Shown here: one piece after another, positions 10,117 through 20,020 of the stretch | Numbering within the stretch: position 1 is the first letter of the stretch | How the letters are laid out: every line of letters starts with the position of its first letter | Source: Thiohalocapsa sp963695445 | GTDB lineage: Bacteria > Pseudomonadota > Gammaproteobacteria > Chromatiales > Chromatiaceae | Assembly: GCA_963695445.1 (NCBI GenBank) | Contig: CAVOGV010000001.1 | Span: 1-64,000, forward strand | Length of the DNA: 64,000 nt | Reading direction: 5' to 3' | Notes under the pieces: generated by a model | What the model was told of the DNA's origin: nothing | What the model saw: the letters and a program-made list of their open reading frames with translations, nothing else | Databases searched by the model: none | Position numbers and translations under genes: made by a program

Positions 10117-10909
10117 CAGAACAGCCCCTGGTAGACGCCGCCGTCGTTCACGATGTTCTGCCCGGACATGAAGCCCGCCTGCGCCGAGCAGAGATAGGCG
10201 ATCAGGTCGCCGCATTCGGACGGGTCGGCGAAGCGTCCCGCCGGGCAGGTCTTCGAGCCGGTTCTGCACGATGGCCTCGTAGGTCGTGTTGCCGCGCTTG
10301 GCGTGACCGTGCAGGTTGGTGTGCAGCGCGTCGGTGTCGAACAGGCCGGGGCAGACCGTGTTGATCGTCACGTTGTGCGGGATCAGTTCGCGCACCATCG
10401 CCGCCGTCGCGCCCGACAGCGCCAGCCGCGCGGCATGGCTGTGGGCGAAGCCCACCTGCGGGAACTTGATGAAGCTGACCGACATGTTGACGATCCGCCC
10501 GAATTTCCGCGCCTTCATGCCGGGGGCCACGGCCTGGATCATCTCGACCGACGACAGGAAATGCACCTCCAGCCAGTGGCGCCAGTCGTCGGCGGTGATC
10601 TGGTCGTAGGGCGTCGGCACCTGGCGGACGCCGGGGTTGTTGACGAGGATGTCGACCGCTCGCCCGCCGCGGCGAGGATCGCCTGCGCGGCCCTCGCGCG
10701 GTGTTGAAGTCGGCGGCGACCGGCGATGGCCTCGACGCCGAACTCCTCGCGGATCGCGTGCGGCGGCCGCCTCCAGCGCGCTCGGCCGATGCGGGCGTTC
10801 ATGGTGACGTGACACGCCCTCGCGCGCCAGCGAGCGGGCGGTGGCAAGGCCAAGCCCGCGGCTCGCGGCGGTCACGATGGCGCGTGCGGCCCTTCAGTCC
10901 GAGATCCAT
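10116..10909 (-). CDS. Short-chain dehydrogenase/reductase
   Basis: The start MDLGLKGR is preceded by GGGAGA. The protein is SDR-like, with TAASRGLGLATARSLAREG as the nucleotide-binding loop, DILVNNPGVRQVPTPYDQI, and GRIVNMSVSFIKFPQVGF. The usual Tyr-x-x-x-Lys position reads HSHAARLALSGAT, so the catalytic tyrosine and lysine both appear replaced (His and Arg). If this is not a read error, the enzyme would be unusual or inactive. The C-terminus SGQNIVNDGGVYQGLF is typical. It is coupled to the following SDR. Several one-base insertions occur near 10230 and 10660-10790. Confidence 0.75.
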
Positions 10910-10935
10910 GGTCGTCTCCCTTCGCTCGCCGACTG

Positions 10936-11863
10936 TCAGGCCACCTTGGCGGGACGTGCAAGCAGCCGGTCCATCCCGGCCATGAGCCCGGCAAGCGGCG
11001 CGCCCGTCGAGGTCCCGCAGCGGCGGGCGCGGCGATGCCACCGCCCGGCAGCCCCATGAAGTTCATCGCCGCCTTGGTCGCGGGATAGAGCGTGCGCTCC
11101 TCGGTGGTGAAGAGCTCGGTCATGGCGATGCCGGTGCGCTGCAGCGCCCAGGCCTCGTCCATCCGACCCGCGCGCGGTGGCGTGCCACAGGTCGAGGCAG
11201 CCCGGTCCCAGACGTTCGGGAAGCAGTCGATCAGCCCGTCCGCGCCGGCCAGCGTCGGCGGGCACGCCGAAGACGGAGGACGGGCCGCAGAAGACGCGGA
11301 TGCGGTCCTTCACGCGGAGCAGCGTGCCGTGGAAGTTGCTCCAGTCGCCGCTGCTTTCCTTGATCGCGACGACGTTGTCGAGATCGGCGAGCCGGTCGGC
11401 GATGGCGGGCGTGATCGCGTTCCCGGCATTGCCGGGGATGTTGTAGAGCACGATGGGCAGGACCGACTTCGGCGTCCACCGCCTCGAAATGCGCGATGAT
11501 CTCGGCCTCGGTCAGATGCGCGAAGTAGGGCGGCAGGACCAGCACGCCGTCCGCGCCGGCCTCCTTCGCGGCGTGGATCTGGTCGATCACCTCGCCCTCG
11601 CGGATCGCAGCCGGTGCCGACGATGGCGGGGCCGCGCCCCTTGCAGGCCGCGACGGTCAGCTCGGCCAGACGCGCGCGCTCGGGCAGCGACAGCGCCCAG
11701 AACTCGCCGGTGCAGCCGGCCGCCACCATGCCGGTCGCGCCCGCGTCGAACAGGCGGTCGATGATTGGCGGTGAAGCCCTCCTCGTCGATCGAGAGGTCG
11801 CGCCGGAAGGGCGTGGTGATCGGCGGGCATCGGTCCCGACCAGGTGACTGACGTTCGGTTCAC
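10936..11863 (-). CDS. DHDPS/N-acetylneuraminate lyase family protein
   Basis: The protein is a TIM-barrel class I aldolase-type enzyme. Reading gives MPAITTPFRRDLSIDEEGF, GATGMVAAGCTGEFWALSLP, LVLPPYFAHLTEAEIIAHF, the catalytic tyrosine in VLYNIPGNAGNA, and the Schiff-base lysine in NVVAIKESSGDWSNFH. The GTG start at 11863 has AGGAGAG eight bases upstream. Members split or dehydrate keto acids, or deaminate pyrroline hydroxycarboxylates (LhpC). Its place after an ABC importer and before SDR and aminotransferase genes suggests it handles an imported keto acid or cyclic imine. Four or more frameshifts. Confidence 0.82.
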
Positions 11864-11892
11864 TCTTGGTCTCTCCTGCTCGGGCCCCGCCC

Positions 11893-13017
11893 TTACCGGC
11901 GGGTGTTGGTGACGAGCGCCGGACGTGCCGGCGCCGGCAGGTTCAGCCGGCGCCCCGTGGGGCCCGCCGCGAAGACATGGGCGCGCGCGGCGTCGAGGCC
12001 GAACTGCACGGGCTCGCCCGGGCGCCAGAGCTGAGCTGCGGGCACGCGGCCGGTCAGGCGATGGCTCGCCCGAGCTTGAGCATCACGATGTTCTCGTGGC
12101 CCGGTCTGCTCGACCACCTGAACGACGGCCGTCGATCGGGCCGGTGCCGATGGTGACATCCTCGGGCCGGACGCCGAGGCAGGCCTCGCCGCGCCTCGGC
12201 GTTCGCGCGCGAGCGCGCCGAGCGCGACGGCAGACGCCCGGCGCGTCGAACCGCCAGCGCGCCGCCCGTCCTGCGCGAGCCGCCCGTCGATCAGGTTCAT
12301 GCCGGGCGTGCCGATGAAGCCCGCCACGAAGCGGTTGGCGGGCTCGCGGTAGACCTCCTTCGGCGGGCGCGAACTGCTGCAGCCGCCGCCCTCCATGACC
12401 GCGATGCGGTCGGACATGGTCATCGCCTCGAGCTGGTCGTGGGTGACGTAGACCATCGTCCGGCCGAGGCGGCGGTGCAGCTCCACCAGCTCGACCCGCA
12501 TGTAGCCGCGCAGCTTGGCGTCGAGGTTCGACAGCGGCTCGTCGAGCAGGAACACCTTGGGATCGCGCACCAGGGCCCGGCCCAGCGCCACGCGCTGCTG
12601 CTGGCCGCCCGACAGCTGGCGGGGCTTGCGCTCCAGAAGCTCGGTCAGTTGCAGCAGCTCGGCGGTCCTGGCGACCTGCGCCGCCCGCTCCGCCTTCGCC
12701 ACGCCGCGCTTCTTCAGCGGATAGGCGATGTTCTCGCGCCACCGTCATGTGCGGGTAGAGCGCGTAGGACTGGAACACCATCGCGATGTCGCGCTTGCCC
12801 GGCGCCACGTCGTTGACCACGCGATCGCCGATGCGGATCTCGCCCGAGGTCGGAAACTCGAGCCCCGCGAGCATGCGCAGCGTCGTGGTCTTGCCGCAGC
12901 CGGACGGGCCGAGCAGCGAGACGAATTCGCCCTCGTCGATGGTCGAGGTCCAGGCCCTGGACGGCGGTGAAGCCGCCGAACGCCTTGCGGACGCTTGGAG
13001 AAGACGACTTCGGCCAT
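11893..13017 (-). CDS. ABC importer ATPase (UgpC/MalK type)
   Basis: The ATPase has Walker A GPSGCGKTT, a Q-loop MVFQSYALYPHMTV, signature LSGGQQQRVALGRALVRDP, Walker B VFLLDEPLSNLDAKLR, and the switch histidine in TMVYVTHDQ. It also has a C-terminal OB-like regulatory region, as in MalK and UgpC. That region is scrambled by frameshifts from about 12100 to 12260. It is cotranscribed after two permeases and a binding protein, completing a CUT1-type importer for an organic solute, not necessarily a sugar given the neighbours. Frameshifts also occur near 12370, 12740 and 12950-13000. Confidence 0.9.
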
Positions 13018-13020
13018 GGG

Positions 13021-13853
13021 CTACCCTTTCACGCCGCCGGCGCCGAAGCCGCGGGTCAGGTAGCTTTGCAGGAAGGCGAAGACGATGATCAGCGGCACGC
13101 TCATCATCACCGAGGCCGCCATCAGCAGCGACCATTCGATGTTGAAGGACGAGATCAGCATGTTCATCACGCCGGTGGTCAGCGGCCGCGCACTGTCGGA
13201 GTTCACCAGCACCAGCGCGTAGAGGTATTCGTTCCAGCGACAGGATGAAGGTGAAGAGCGCGGTCGAGATGATGCCGGGCAGAAGCTGCGGCAGGATCAC
13301 GTCGCGGAAGGCGCCCATGCGGCGTGGCGCCGTCGACCAGCGCGGCGGATTCCAGGTCCTCCGGGATGCCCGCCATGAAGGACCGCAGCAGCCACAGCGC
13401 GTAGGGCAGGGCGAAGGTCGTGTAGGCGATGACGAGGCTGACAGATCGTGTTCGACAGGCCAAGTTGCACCAGCATCAGATAGAGCGGGATGATCAGCAC
13501 GACCGAGGGCAGCAGGTAGGTGAACAGCACGAGGAAGGCCAGGCTCTCGCGGCCGCGATAGCGGAAGCGCACCAGGCTGTAGGCGCCGAGCGTCGCGATG
13601 GCGACGACGACGAGCGTCGTGGCCGTGGACAGGATCACCGAGTTGCGGAAGTAGATCAGGAAGTTCGTGCTCCGACAGCAGCCGCCAGTAGTGCTCGAAG
13701 GTCCAGGTCTCGGGCAGGATCGTGGGCGGGCGGCGGAACAGTTCGGACTGCGGCTTGACCGAGGTGACGAGCATCCAGAACAGCGGGAAGGCGACCACCA
13801 GCACGATGCGCCCAGGCGAAGAGGTTGAAGCGCGATGCGGCGGACTGCATCAT
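13021..13853 (-). CDS. ABC importer permease (MalG/UgpE type)
   Basis: A six-helix inner-membrane permease of the CUT1 class. Visible segments are FPLFWMLVTSVKPQSELFRR, NSVILSTATTLVVVAIATLG, YLLPSVVLIIPLYLMLVQLG, and the EAA loop ESAALVDGATRMGAFRDVIL that docks on the ATPase. It ends QSYLTRGFGAGGVKG. The start is the ATG at 13853 (MMQSAASRFNLFAW). The upstream permease reads in frame into it, which is probably an error near the upstream stop and not a real fusion. Four one-base insertions. Confidence 0.88.
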
Positions 13854-14752
13854 GCGTCCTCCTCGCCGGGTCTTGCGGATGTAGACGATCATGAAGACCA
13901 GCATGATCAGCATCATCACCACCGCATAGGCCGAGGCCATGCCCATCTGGTTGAGCGCGAAGGCCTCCTTGTAGACCAGCAGCGGCAGGGTCTGGGTCGA
14001 GGTCACGGGCCCGCCGCCGGTCAGCAGGTAGATCAGGTCGAATTCCTTGAAGTCCCAGATCGCGCGCAGCATGATGATGACGACCAGCACGTCGCGCAGC
14101 TGCGGCAGGGTCACGTCGAAGAACCGCGCGATGGGGCCCGCGCCGTCGATCCGCGCGGCCTCGTAGAGCGCGGTCGGGGATCGTCTGGAGCCGGGCCAGA
14201 ACGGCGATCACGACGAAGGGAAAGTACTTCCACGCGCCGACCAGGATGACCGAGATCATCGCGTTGGGCATCGTGCCCAGGTAGTCGAGCGGCATGTCGA
14301 TGAGGCCCGCCGCCATCATCAGGTGGTTGAGGATGCCGTAGAGGTCGTTGAACAGCCACTTCCAGACCAGCACCGCCACGACGGTCGAGATGAAGTAGGG
14401 AAACAGGATCAGCGACCGCGCGCAGGCTGCGGAACCAGATGTTCTGGTGCAGCACCAGCGCCATGCCGACGCCGAAGACGATCTGCAGCGTCAGCGTGCC
14501 GACGGTCCAGATCAGCGTTGTTGCCAAGCGAGGTCCAGAACTCGCCCGCTGGCCAGCAGCTCGCGGTAGTTGTCGAGCCCGACCCAGCCGCCCTCCAGCG
14601 TCGGCGTGAAGATCTGGAACAGGCGACAGATAGATCGCCGAGACCAGCGGATAGACGATGACCGCGCAGAACACGAGCACCGTGGGCGCGATCAGCATCA
14701 GGCCCAGCAGCGAGTACTGGCGCTCGAGAACGGTTTGGTCGGGTCGGGCCAT
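13850..14752 (-). CDS. ABC importer permease (MalF/UgpA type)
   Basis: The start MARPDQTVLERQYSLLGLML is at 14752. The protein shows a typical first helix IAPTVLVFCAVIVYPLVSAI, GNTLIWTVGTLTLQIVFGVG, LVWKWLFNDLYGILNHLM, ISVILVGAWKYFPFVVIAVL and the EAA loop (ALYEAARIDGAG, then FFDVTLPQLRDVL). It forms the heterodimeric channel with the permease at 13021. A hairpin separates it from the binding-protein gene, which usually lowers its expression relative to the binding protein. Frameshifts occur near 14175, 14420, 14530 and 14625. The exact stop next to 13853 is uncertain. Confidence 0.88.
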
Positions 14753-14770
14753 GGTGAGTCCTTCAGGGCC

Positions 14771-14804
14771 GGGCCGCCGGCGCGGGAGCGCTGCCCGGCG
14801 GCCC
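14771..14804 (-). promoter_or_regulatory. Intercistronic stem-loop after the binding-protein gene
   Basis: A perfect 10-bp stem (GGGCCGCCGG with CCGGCGGCCC) encloses a 14-base loop between the binding protein and the first permease. Such hairpins protect upstream binding-protein mRNA and attenuate the permease message. Confidence 0.55.
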
Positions 14805-14814
14805 GAGCAGGTCG

Positions 14815-16160
14815 TCAGCCTTGCCATGATCTCTTCGATGGCCGCGGCGCGTCTCGCCGAGGGCGGCGTCCACATTCTCGCCGTTCAGGACGACGCGCTG
14901 CACCATGTCCGCGATGGCGTTCGAGCGCGACGATCTCGCCCGCCTTGTCGTTGGACGGGTGCGCGGCGACTTCGTAGCCGAGGTTGAAGCCGCCCGCGGC
15001 GGCCGCGGCCATCAGGTCGACCTCGGCCGGGTACTTCTGGATGATCTCGTTGTCCTGGTAGATCGGGTTCTCGTTGATCGAGCTGCAGCACCGGCAGCAC
15101 GTGGCCCGGGGCCGCGTGCAGCTGCTTGATGTAGCCTTCGGGCTCGAACAGGAACGCGGCGAACGCCTTGGCCGCGTCCATGTTCTGTCGACTGCGCCGG
15201 GATGAAGACCGACGGGAAGTCGTTGAACGTCCAGGGCGCCACATCGGTCGAGATGCGCGGATAGGTCACGCAGGTGATGCTGTCGGCGATGGCGGGGTTC
15301 TGGTCGCGCACGTTGGCCAGCACGCGGCCGGTGTAGATGCCGGTCGCCGTGGCCCCCGAGACGAAGGCGGTCAGGCTTTCGCCCCAGCTGTAGTTGGTCG
15401 CACCCGGCGGGCAGAAGCTCGCGCATCGCGCGTGTAGAATTCCAGCGCGTTGCGCGTGCCCTCGTTGTCGATGGCGACCTGGAGGTCGGGCGTGAAGACC
15501 TGTCCGCCGGCCTGGTGGATGAAGCCGATGAAGATCAGCGAGGTCATCGAGTTGCGGCCATAGGGCAGCGGCGCGCCGTAGATGCCGCCGCTCTGCATCG
15601 CCTGCACGGCGGCGCGCAGCTCGTCCCAGGTCTCGGGCGCCTTGTCGATGCCGGCCTCCTCCATCAGGTCCTTGCGCAGCCAGATCATGTTGGCGGCCGA
15701 GTTGCCGATGCCGGTGCCGCAATACTTGCCGTCGGCGGTCTCGGAAGACGTCGTTGGCGCCGGGATAGAAGTCGTCGGCGCCGATCGCCTCGATCACGTC
15801 GTTGAACGGCTCGATCAGGCCGTTGGCATAGTAGGTCTGCACCGCGAAGGACGGCAGGTGCGTGACGATGTCGGGCACTTCGCCGCAGGCGAAGGCGGCG
15901 GCAAGCTGCGGCGCATAGCCTTCGTCGGAAGTCGTCTCGAACACGACCTTGATGCCGGGGTTGCGCGGCCTCGAACTGCGGCGATCTGGAACTGGTAGGC
16001 CTCGACCTGGGCGGGCGCGCCCTGCGGCGACCACCAGCGCAGCGTCGTCTCCTGCGCATGGGCGCGCATCGGCAGCGCGGTCAGCGCGGAGGTCGCGGCG
16101 AGGCCCTTGCAGCGCTCCTCGTCGCGTCATTCTGTTCGCGAAGTGGCGTGTCGATGTCAT
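14815..16160 (-). CDS. ABC importer extracellular solute-binding protein (family 1)
   Basis: A large periplasmic binding protein of about 430 residues. The start MTSTRHFANRMTRR at 16160 has GGGAGAG upstream, then a signal peptide ending MRAHAQE. Mature parts are TTLRWWSPQGAPAQVEAYQF, VPDIVTHLPSFAVQTYYANG, MIWLRKDLMEEAGIDKAPET, YGRNSMTSLIFIGFIHQAGG and AFAAFLFEPEGYIKQLH. It feeds the permeases and ATPase that follow. It is the first gene of the nine-gene minus-strand operon running to 7130, and operator A lies 27 bases upstream of its ATG. At least six one-base insertions, including a cluster near 16090-16130 in the signal peptide. Confidence 0.88.
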
Positions 16161-16186
16161 GGCGGTCTCTCCCTGGGTGTGAGATT

Positions 16187-16211
16187 GTTCACATAGCGCA
16201 CTCTTGTTCGA
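16187..16211. promoter_or_regulatory. Candidate IclR-type operator A
   Basis: The site reads GTTCACATAGCGCACT and then CTTGTTCGA. The first half agrees with the PcaU/PcaR-type consensus as I recall it (GTTCGATAATCGCACA) at 11 of 16 positions, and CTTGTTCGA carries a second GTTCGA. It lies between the importer operon and the divergent IclR gene, so it could control both. Confidence 0.6.
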
Positions 16212-16351
16212 TTTAAGACCCGTTCGCCACGAGTTGTGCAAGGTGTTTTTTGCCAATGTCGGTGGTGCGGCGCGCCATGGGCTGTGGTATTCAGTGGGTC
16301 ACTCGCGCGGTCGGCGCGGAGTGTTCGAACAGTTGTATCGGAAAGAACATC

Positions 16352-17219
16352 ATGAGCAGCGATATCGCCAAGGACATTGACGACGGCCTCCCGGGGCCGC
16401 GGGTTGCCGCCCGCACCGGCCTGATGACGGCGGCGCCCGACTGGTCGGATGACGGCGAGGCCGGCGGCCTCAACCCGCGCGACTACGTCAGTTCGCCTGG
16501 CCCGCGGGCTCGAGGTGCTGCGCGCCTTCAACCGCACGCGGCGCAAGATGACGCTGTCCGAGGTCGCGGCCGAGACCGGCAACACCCGCGCGGGCGCGCG
16601 CCGCATCCTGCTGACGCTGGTGCACGAAGGCTATGCGGTCGCGGATGGCAAGCTGTTCGACCTGACGCCGCAGGTGCTGGAACTGGGCTATTCGGTCCTG
16701 TCCTCCAAGGGCGCCTGGGACATCGCGCGCCCCTTCATCGACCATCTGTCCGAGGAAATCCGCGAATCCGTCTCGGCCGCCGTGCTCGACAAGTTCGACG
16801 TCGTCTACGTGAGCGGCGCGCAGTACCACCGCGTCATCAGCGTGGGCATCACCGTGGGCGCGCGATTTCCGGCCCACTGCACCGCGACGGGCCGCGTGCT
16901 GCTGGCCGCACAGCCGCCCGAGAACTGGCCCGGCATGCTCCAGAACATCCCGCTGACCCGCATGACGGACCGCACGGTGACCGACCGCGTCGCGTTCCGC
17001 AAGGTGCTCGAGGATGTGCGCGAGAAGGGCTGGTCGCTGGTCGATCAGGAACTGGAGACCGGGCTGATGTCGATCGCCGTGCCGCTGCGCAACTCGGCCG
17101 GCGGCCTCGTCGGCGCGATCAACGTCGGCGTGCCGACGGTGCGGATGACGCCGGGAGAGATGGTGGACCTGATCCTGCCGAAGCTGCAGGAAACCGTCGC
17201 CACATTTCGCAGGCGCTGA
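16352..17219 (+). CDS. IclR-family transcriptional regulator
   Basis: About 288 residues. The winged helix-turn-helix reads LARGLEVLRAFNRTRRKM, TLSEVAAETGNTRAGARRIL and then LTLVHEGYAV. The effector domain follows with LGYSVLSSKGAWDIARPFID, GITVGARFPAHCTATGRVLL, EKGWSLVDQELETGLMSIAV and GAINVGVPTVRMTP. It resembles the PcaR/PobR branch. The start ATG at 16352 gives a 45-residue N-terminal extension. One extra base near 16498 breaks the frame inside that extension, just before the DNA-binding domain. It is divergent from the importer operon and convergent with the oxidase operon. It is the only regulator found in the middle region, so it is the prime candidate to bind operators A-H. Confidence 0.9.
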
Positions 17220-17223
17220 AGCG

Positions 17224-18358
17224 CTAGGCCGCGAAGCGGGCCGGGCGAGAAGCGCGCGGGATCGAACGGCGGCGTCGCGGTCGCCCGCGATGGCCGCCGC
17301 GATCTTCGCCACCAGCGGGCCAAGCGTGTAGCCCGCGTCCCCCGGCAGCGCCACGATGACGCGGGGCGCGCTCGGGAAGCCGCCCGATGACCGAGGCGCC
17401 GTCCATCGTCGTGTTCATCCCCGCCCACGTGCGGATGACCGCGGAGCCCGCCGATGGCCGGCACCAGCCGCGCCGCGAGCGCCACGTTGCCGAGCAGCGA
17501 CGGCGCCATCACCTCGGGCGGCGTGTCCGGGCCGCGGCCCCGCGCGGGCCAGCCGCCGCCGATCACGATCTGGCCGGAGCCGAACTGCTTGAGCGTGATC
17601 GACCGCTCGGCATGCTGGATCAGGTGCTGGATCACGACGCGCGCCGGCTCGGTGATGTTCATGTGCAGCGGCTCGGCGACGGTGGGGATCGCCACGCCGA
17701 GGCCCCGCACGACATCGCCCGCGCCCCAGGCGGCGGCGAGGATCGCCTGATCGGCGGCGTAGATGGCGGTTTCGGCAATCGCCTCGATACCAGCGCCTTG
17801 CGCCTCGATCCTCACGATCCGGTCCGTCGCGCCGCACGACCCCCAGCGCCTCCGCCCGCGCGTGCAGCCGCGCGTTGGCGACAAGCGGGTTGAGCTTGCC
17901 CTCGTCCCGGCAGAGCTCTGCCCCCACGATCTGCGCCCCGAGCCACGGCGCGATCCGGTCGAGCGCCGCGCGGTCCAGGATCTCGACCGCGAGCCCCTGC
18001 GCCGCCTCGCGCGCGGCCTTTGCCTCGAGAAAGGCCAGCTGCTCGGCGCCTTCGGCCAGCATCAGCCCGCCCTTGCGCACCAGCTCGAACGGTCCCAGCC
18101 GCGCCTTCGAGCGCGACCCATTCATCCGCCGCCGCGCGATAGAAGGGGCAGCGAGGCCTCCACGTTCGGCACCTGGTCGGGGTAGAGCCGCATGAAGCGG
18201 CTTTGCATCTGGACGTGCAGGCTGCCCGCGTTCGCGTTCGACCCGGCGTTGGTGCCGGCATCGACGATCTCCACCCGCGCGCCCGCCTCGGCCAGTTCGA
18301 TCGCGGCGACGGTTCCGACGACCCCGCCGCCGATGACGAGCACGTCAGGGCGCGGCAT
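17224..18358 (-). CDS. FAD-dependent amino acid oxidase/dehydrogenase (DadA/OoxB type)
   Basis: The dinucleotide loop LVIGGGVVGTVAAIELAEAG stands at the N-terminus, followed by NANAGSLHVQMQSRFMRLYP, typical of DadA-like flavoproteins. Later parts are GELNITEPARVVIQHLIQH-like sequence around 17650, SITLKQFGSGQIVIGGGWPA, and a closing PGDAGYTLGPLVAKIAAAIA. Members oxidise D-amino acids, opines or hydroxyprolines to imines. The ATG overlaps the end of the fused Fe-S/FAD gene by 14 bases, so the two are coupled as in octopine/nopaline oxidase (OoxAB) and HcnBC pairs. Five or more frameshifts lie near 17370, 17455, 17830 and 18115-18140. Confidence 0.85.
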
Positions 18359-20020
18359 CGAGCGCCTCCTGCGCGGCGAGGATCGCGCCGATGGCGACCG
18401 GCTTGACCGGCACGCGCGGCGCGAAGAAGCTGAGGTCTTCCAGCGGCTTGCCGGTCGCTTCGGCCACCAGCCGCGCGGCCACCGGCCCGCAGTAGCGCCC
18501 CTGGCAGCGCCCCATGCCGACCCGCGTCGCGCGCTTCAGCGTGCCCGCATGGCCCGGGCCTTCGCCCAGGCCCTCCTGCAGCCGCCCCACCGTCAGCTCC
18601 TCGCAGCGGCAGATCATCGTGTCGTCGGGCAGGTCCAGCACGCCCGCGGCGCGATGTCGTGGAGCCGCCAGAGCCGCCGCTGGAAGCGGCGGTGGCGGCG
18701 CAGCTCGCGTTGGTCGGCGAAAAGGTCGTAGGCGTCGCCGTGCCCCGCCCGCGCCGCCGCCGCGCGCCCCGCGATCCGCCCCTCGGCCCGCGCGGCGGGC
18801 GCGCCGCCGAGGCCCGCGCAATCGCCGACGGCATAGAGGCCGGGGACGGTGGTCTCGCAGCGTCTCGGAGCGCACGGTGCGCAGGTGGCCCGCGTCCGGA
18901 TCGTAGCGCATGGCGGCGCCGAGCAGGCGCAGGATCTCGTTCTGCGGCTCGAAGCCGCCGTTCATGCAGAAGCGCGTCGACGGTCACGGTCGTCTCGGTC
19001 CCGTCGGCATGGGCGAAGGTGGCGGCCAGCGCCTCGCCCGCGGTCTCCACGCGGACCAGCTCGGTCCGGTTGCGCACCGGCACGCCGCGCCTCCGCAGCC
19101 CGTGCAGCATGCGCGACGCCGTTCCAGGTGAGCGCGGCCCGGCCAGCGCGAGCAGCGCAGCGCCTGCACGGGCCGCGCGATCGGCGCTGGCGCGCGCTCG
19201 GCCACGAAGCGCGATTTCCGCTCCACCTTCAGCCAGTTCCAGCGCGACCTGAAGGTTCAGCGGCCCCGATCCGCAGACCGCCACCCGCCGCCCCGGCAGG
19301 GTCCGGTAGCTGCGCCACAGCGTCTGCGCGGCGCCCGGTGGTCATCACCCCGGGCAGCGTCCAGCCGGGCACCATCACGGGCCGCTCGTAGGCGCCGGTG
19401 GCCACGATCAGCGTCTTCGGCCGCGCGATCAGCGCAGCGCCCCCCACGTCGGCCATCACCAATGGCCCGTCGAAGGCGCCCCAGATCTCGGCGCCCTGGA
19501 CGATCTCGGCCCCGCTCGCCGTCGCGGCGGCGAGGAGCGCCGCCCCCTCGGCCTGCTGGGCATCGAGCACGGAGGCGTCGGCGGCCTGCTTGTAGTACTG
19601 CCCGCCCGCCCACCTTGCGTTCGTCGAGAACCACGACCGATGCCCCCGCCGGCCCGCGCAGCGATGGCCGCCGACAAGCCCGCCCGCGCCGCCGCCGATG
19701 ACCAGCACGTCGGGCGCGATCACGCGCGCCTCTGCGGCCTTGGGCGTCTCCGCCGCCGGCTGAAGTCGGGCAGGGCCACCTGCCTCGCCACCGCCATTCC
19801 TGCGCTGAACGGGCGTCATGCAGGCGCGCCGGTTCGGCGTGCCGTCCACGGTGACGAGACAGTCCTGGCAGACGCCCATCCCGCAGAAGATGCCACGCTC
19901 CGCGCCGCCCACGGTGTCGCGGAAGGCGCGCACGCCCGCCTCGGTCAGCGCGGCGGCGAGCGACTGGCCGGGGCGCGCGGTGAGGGGCCGCCCGTCGAAG
20001 GTGAAGGCGATCTCAGTCAT
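18345..20020 (-). CDS. Fused [2Fe-2S]-FAD/NAD(P)-BFD oxidoreductase subunit (HcnAB/OoxA-like)
   Basis: About 550 residues read across many frames. The N-terminal 80 residues are a plant-type [2Fe-2S] domain (ERGIFCGMGVCQDCLVTVDG, then RACMTPVQ), normally a separate HcnA-like subunit. A glutathione-reductase-type flavin domain follows (DVLVIGGGAGGLSAAIAARA, LIVATGAYERPVMVPGWTLP, then a second loop AVCGSGPLNLQVALELAEGG). The C-terminus is a BFD-like [2Fe-2S] domain: MICRCEELTV, then GMGRCQGRYCGP. It would pass electrons from the adjacent DadA-like subunit to an acceptor. The ATG at 20020 overlaps the stop of the gene at 20013. Ten or so one-base insertions. Confidence 0.82.

Noticed and set aside
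13656..14114. Possible single-chain fusion of the two CUT1 permeases, which read in frame across 13853
   Set aside because: A strong start (MMQSAAS) lies at the border and related importers keep two genes; a one-base error near the upstream stop explains it better.
11893..16160. Calling the CUT1-type importer a maltose or glycerol-3-phosphate transporter
   Set aside because: ATPase and permeases resemble MalK/UgpC and MalFG only at family level, and the neighbours are amino-acid and keto-acid enzymes. No substrate can be assigned.
16449..17219. Alternative shorter IclR start at 16449
   Set aside because: The frame upstream of a one-base insertion near 16498 continues a plausible N-terminus to ATG 16352; the 16449 start is an effect of the frameshift.
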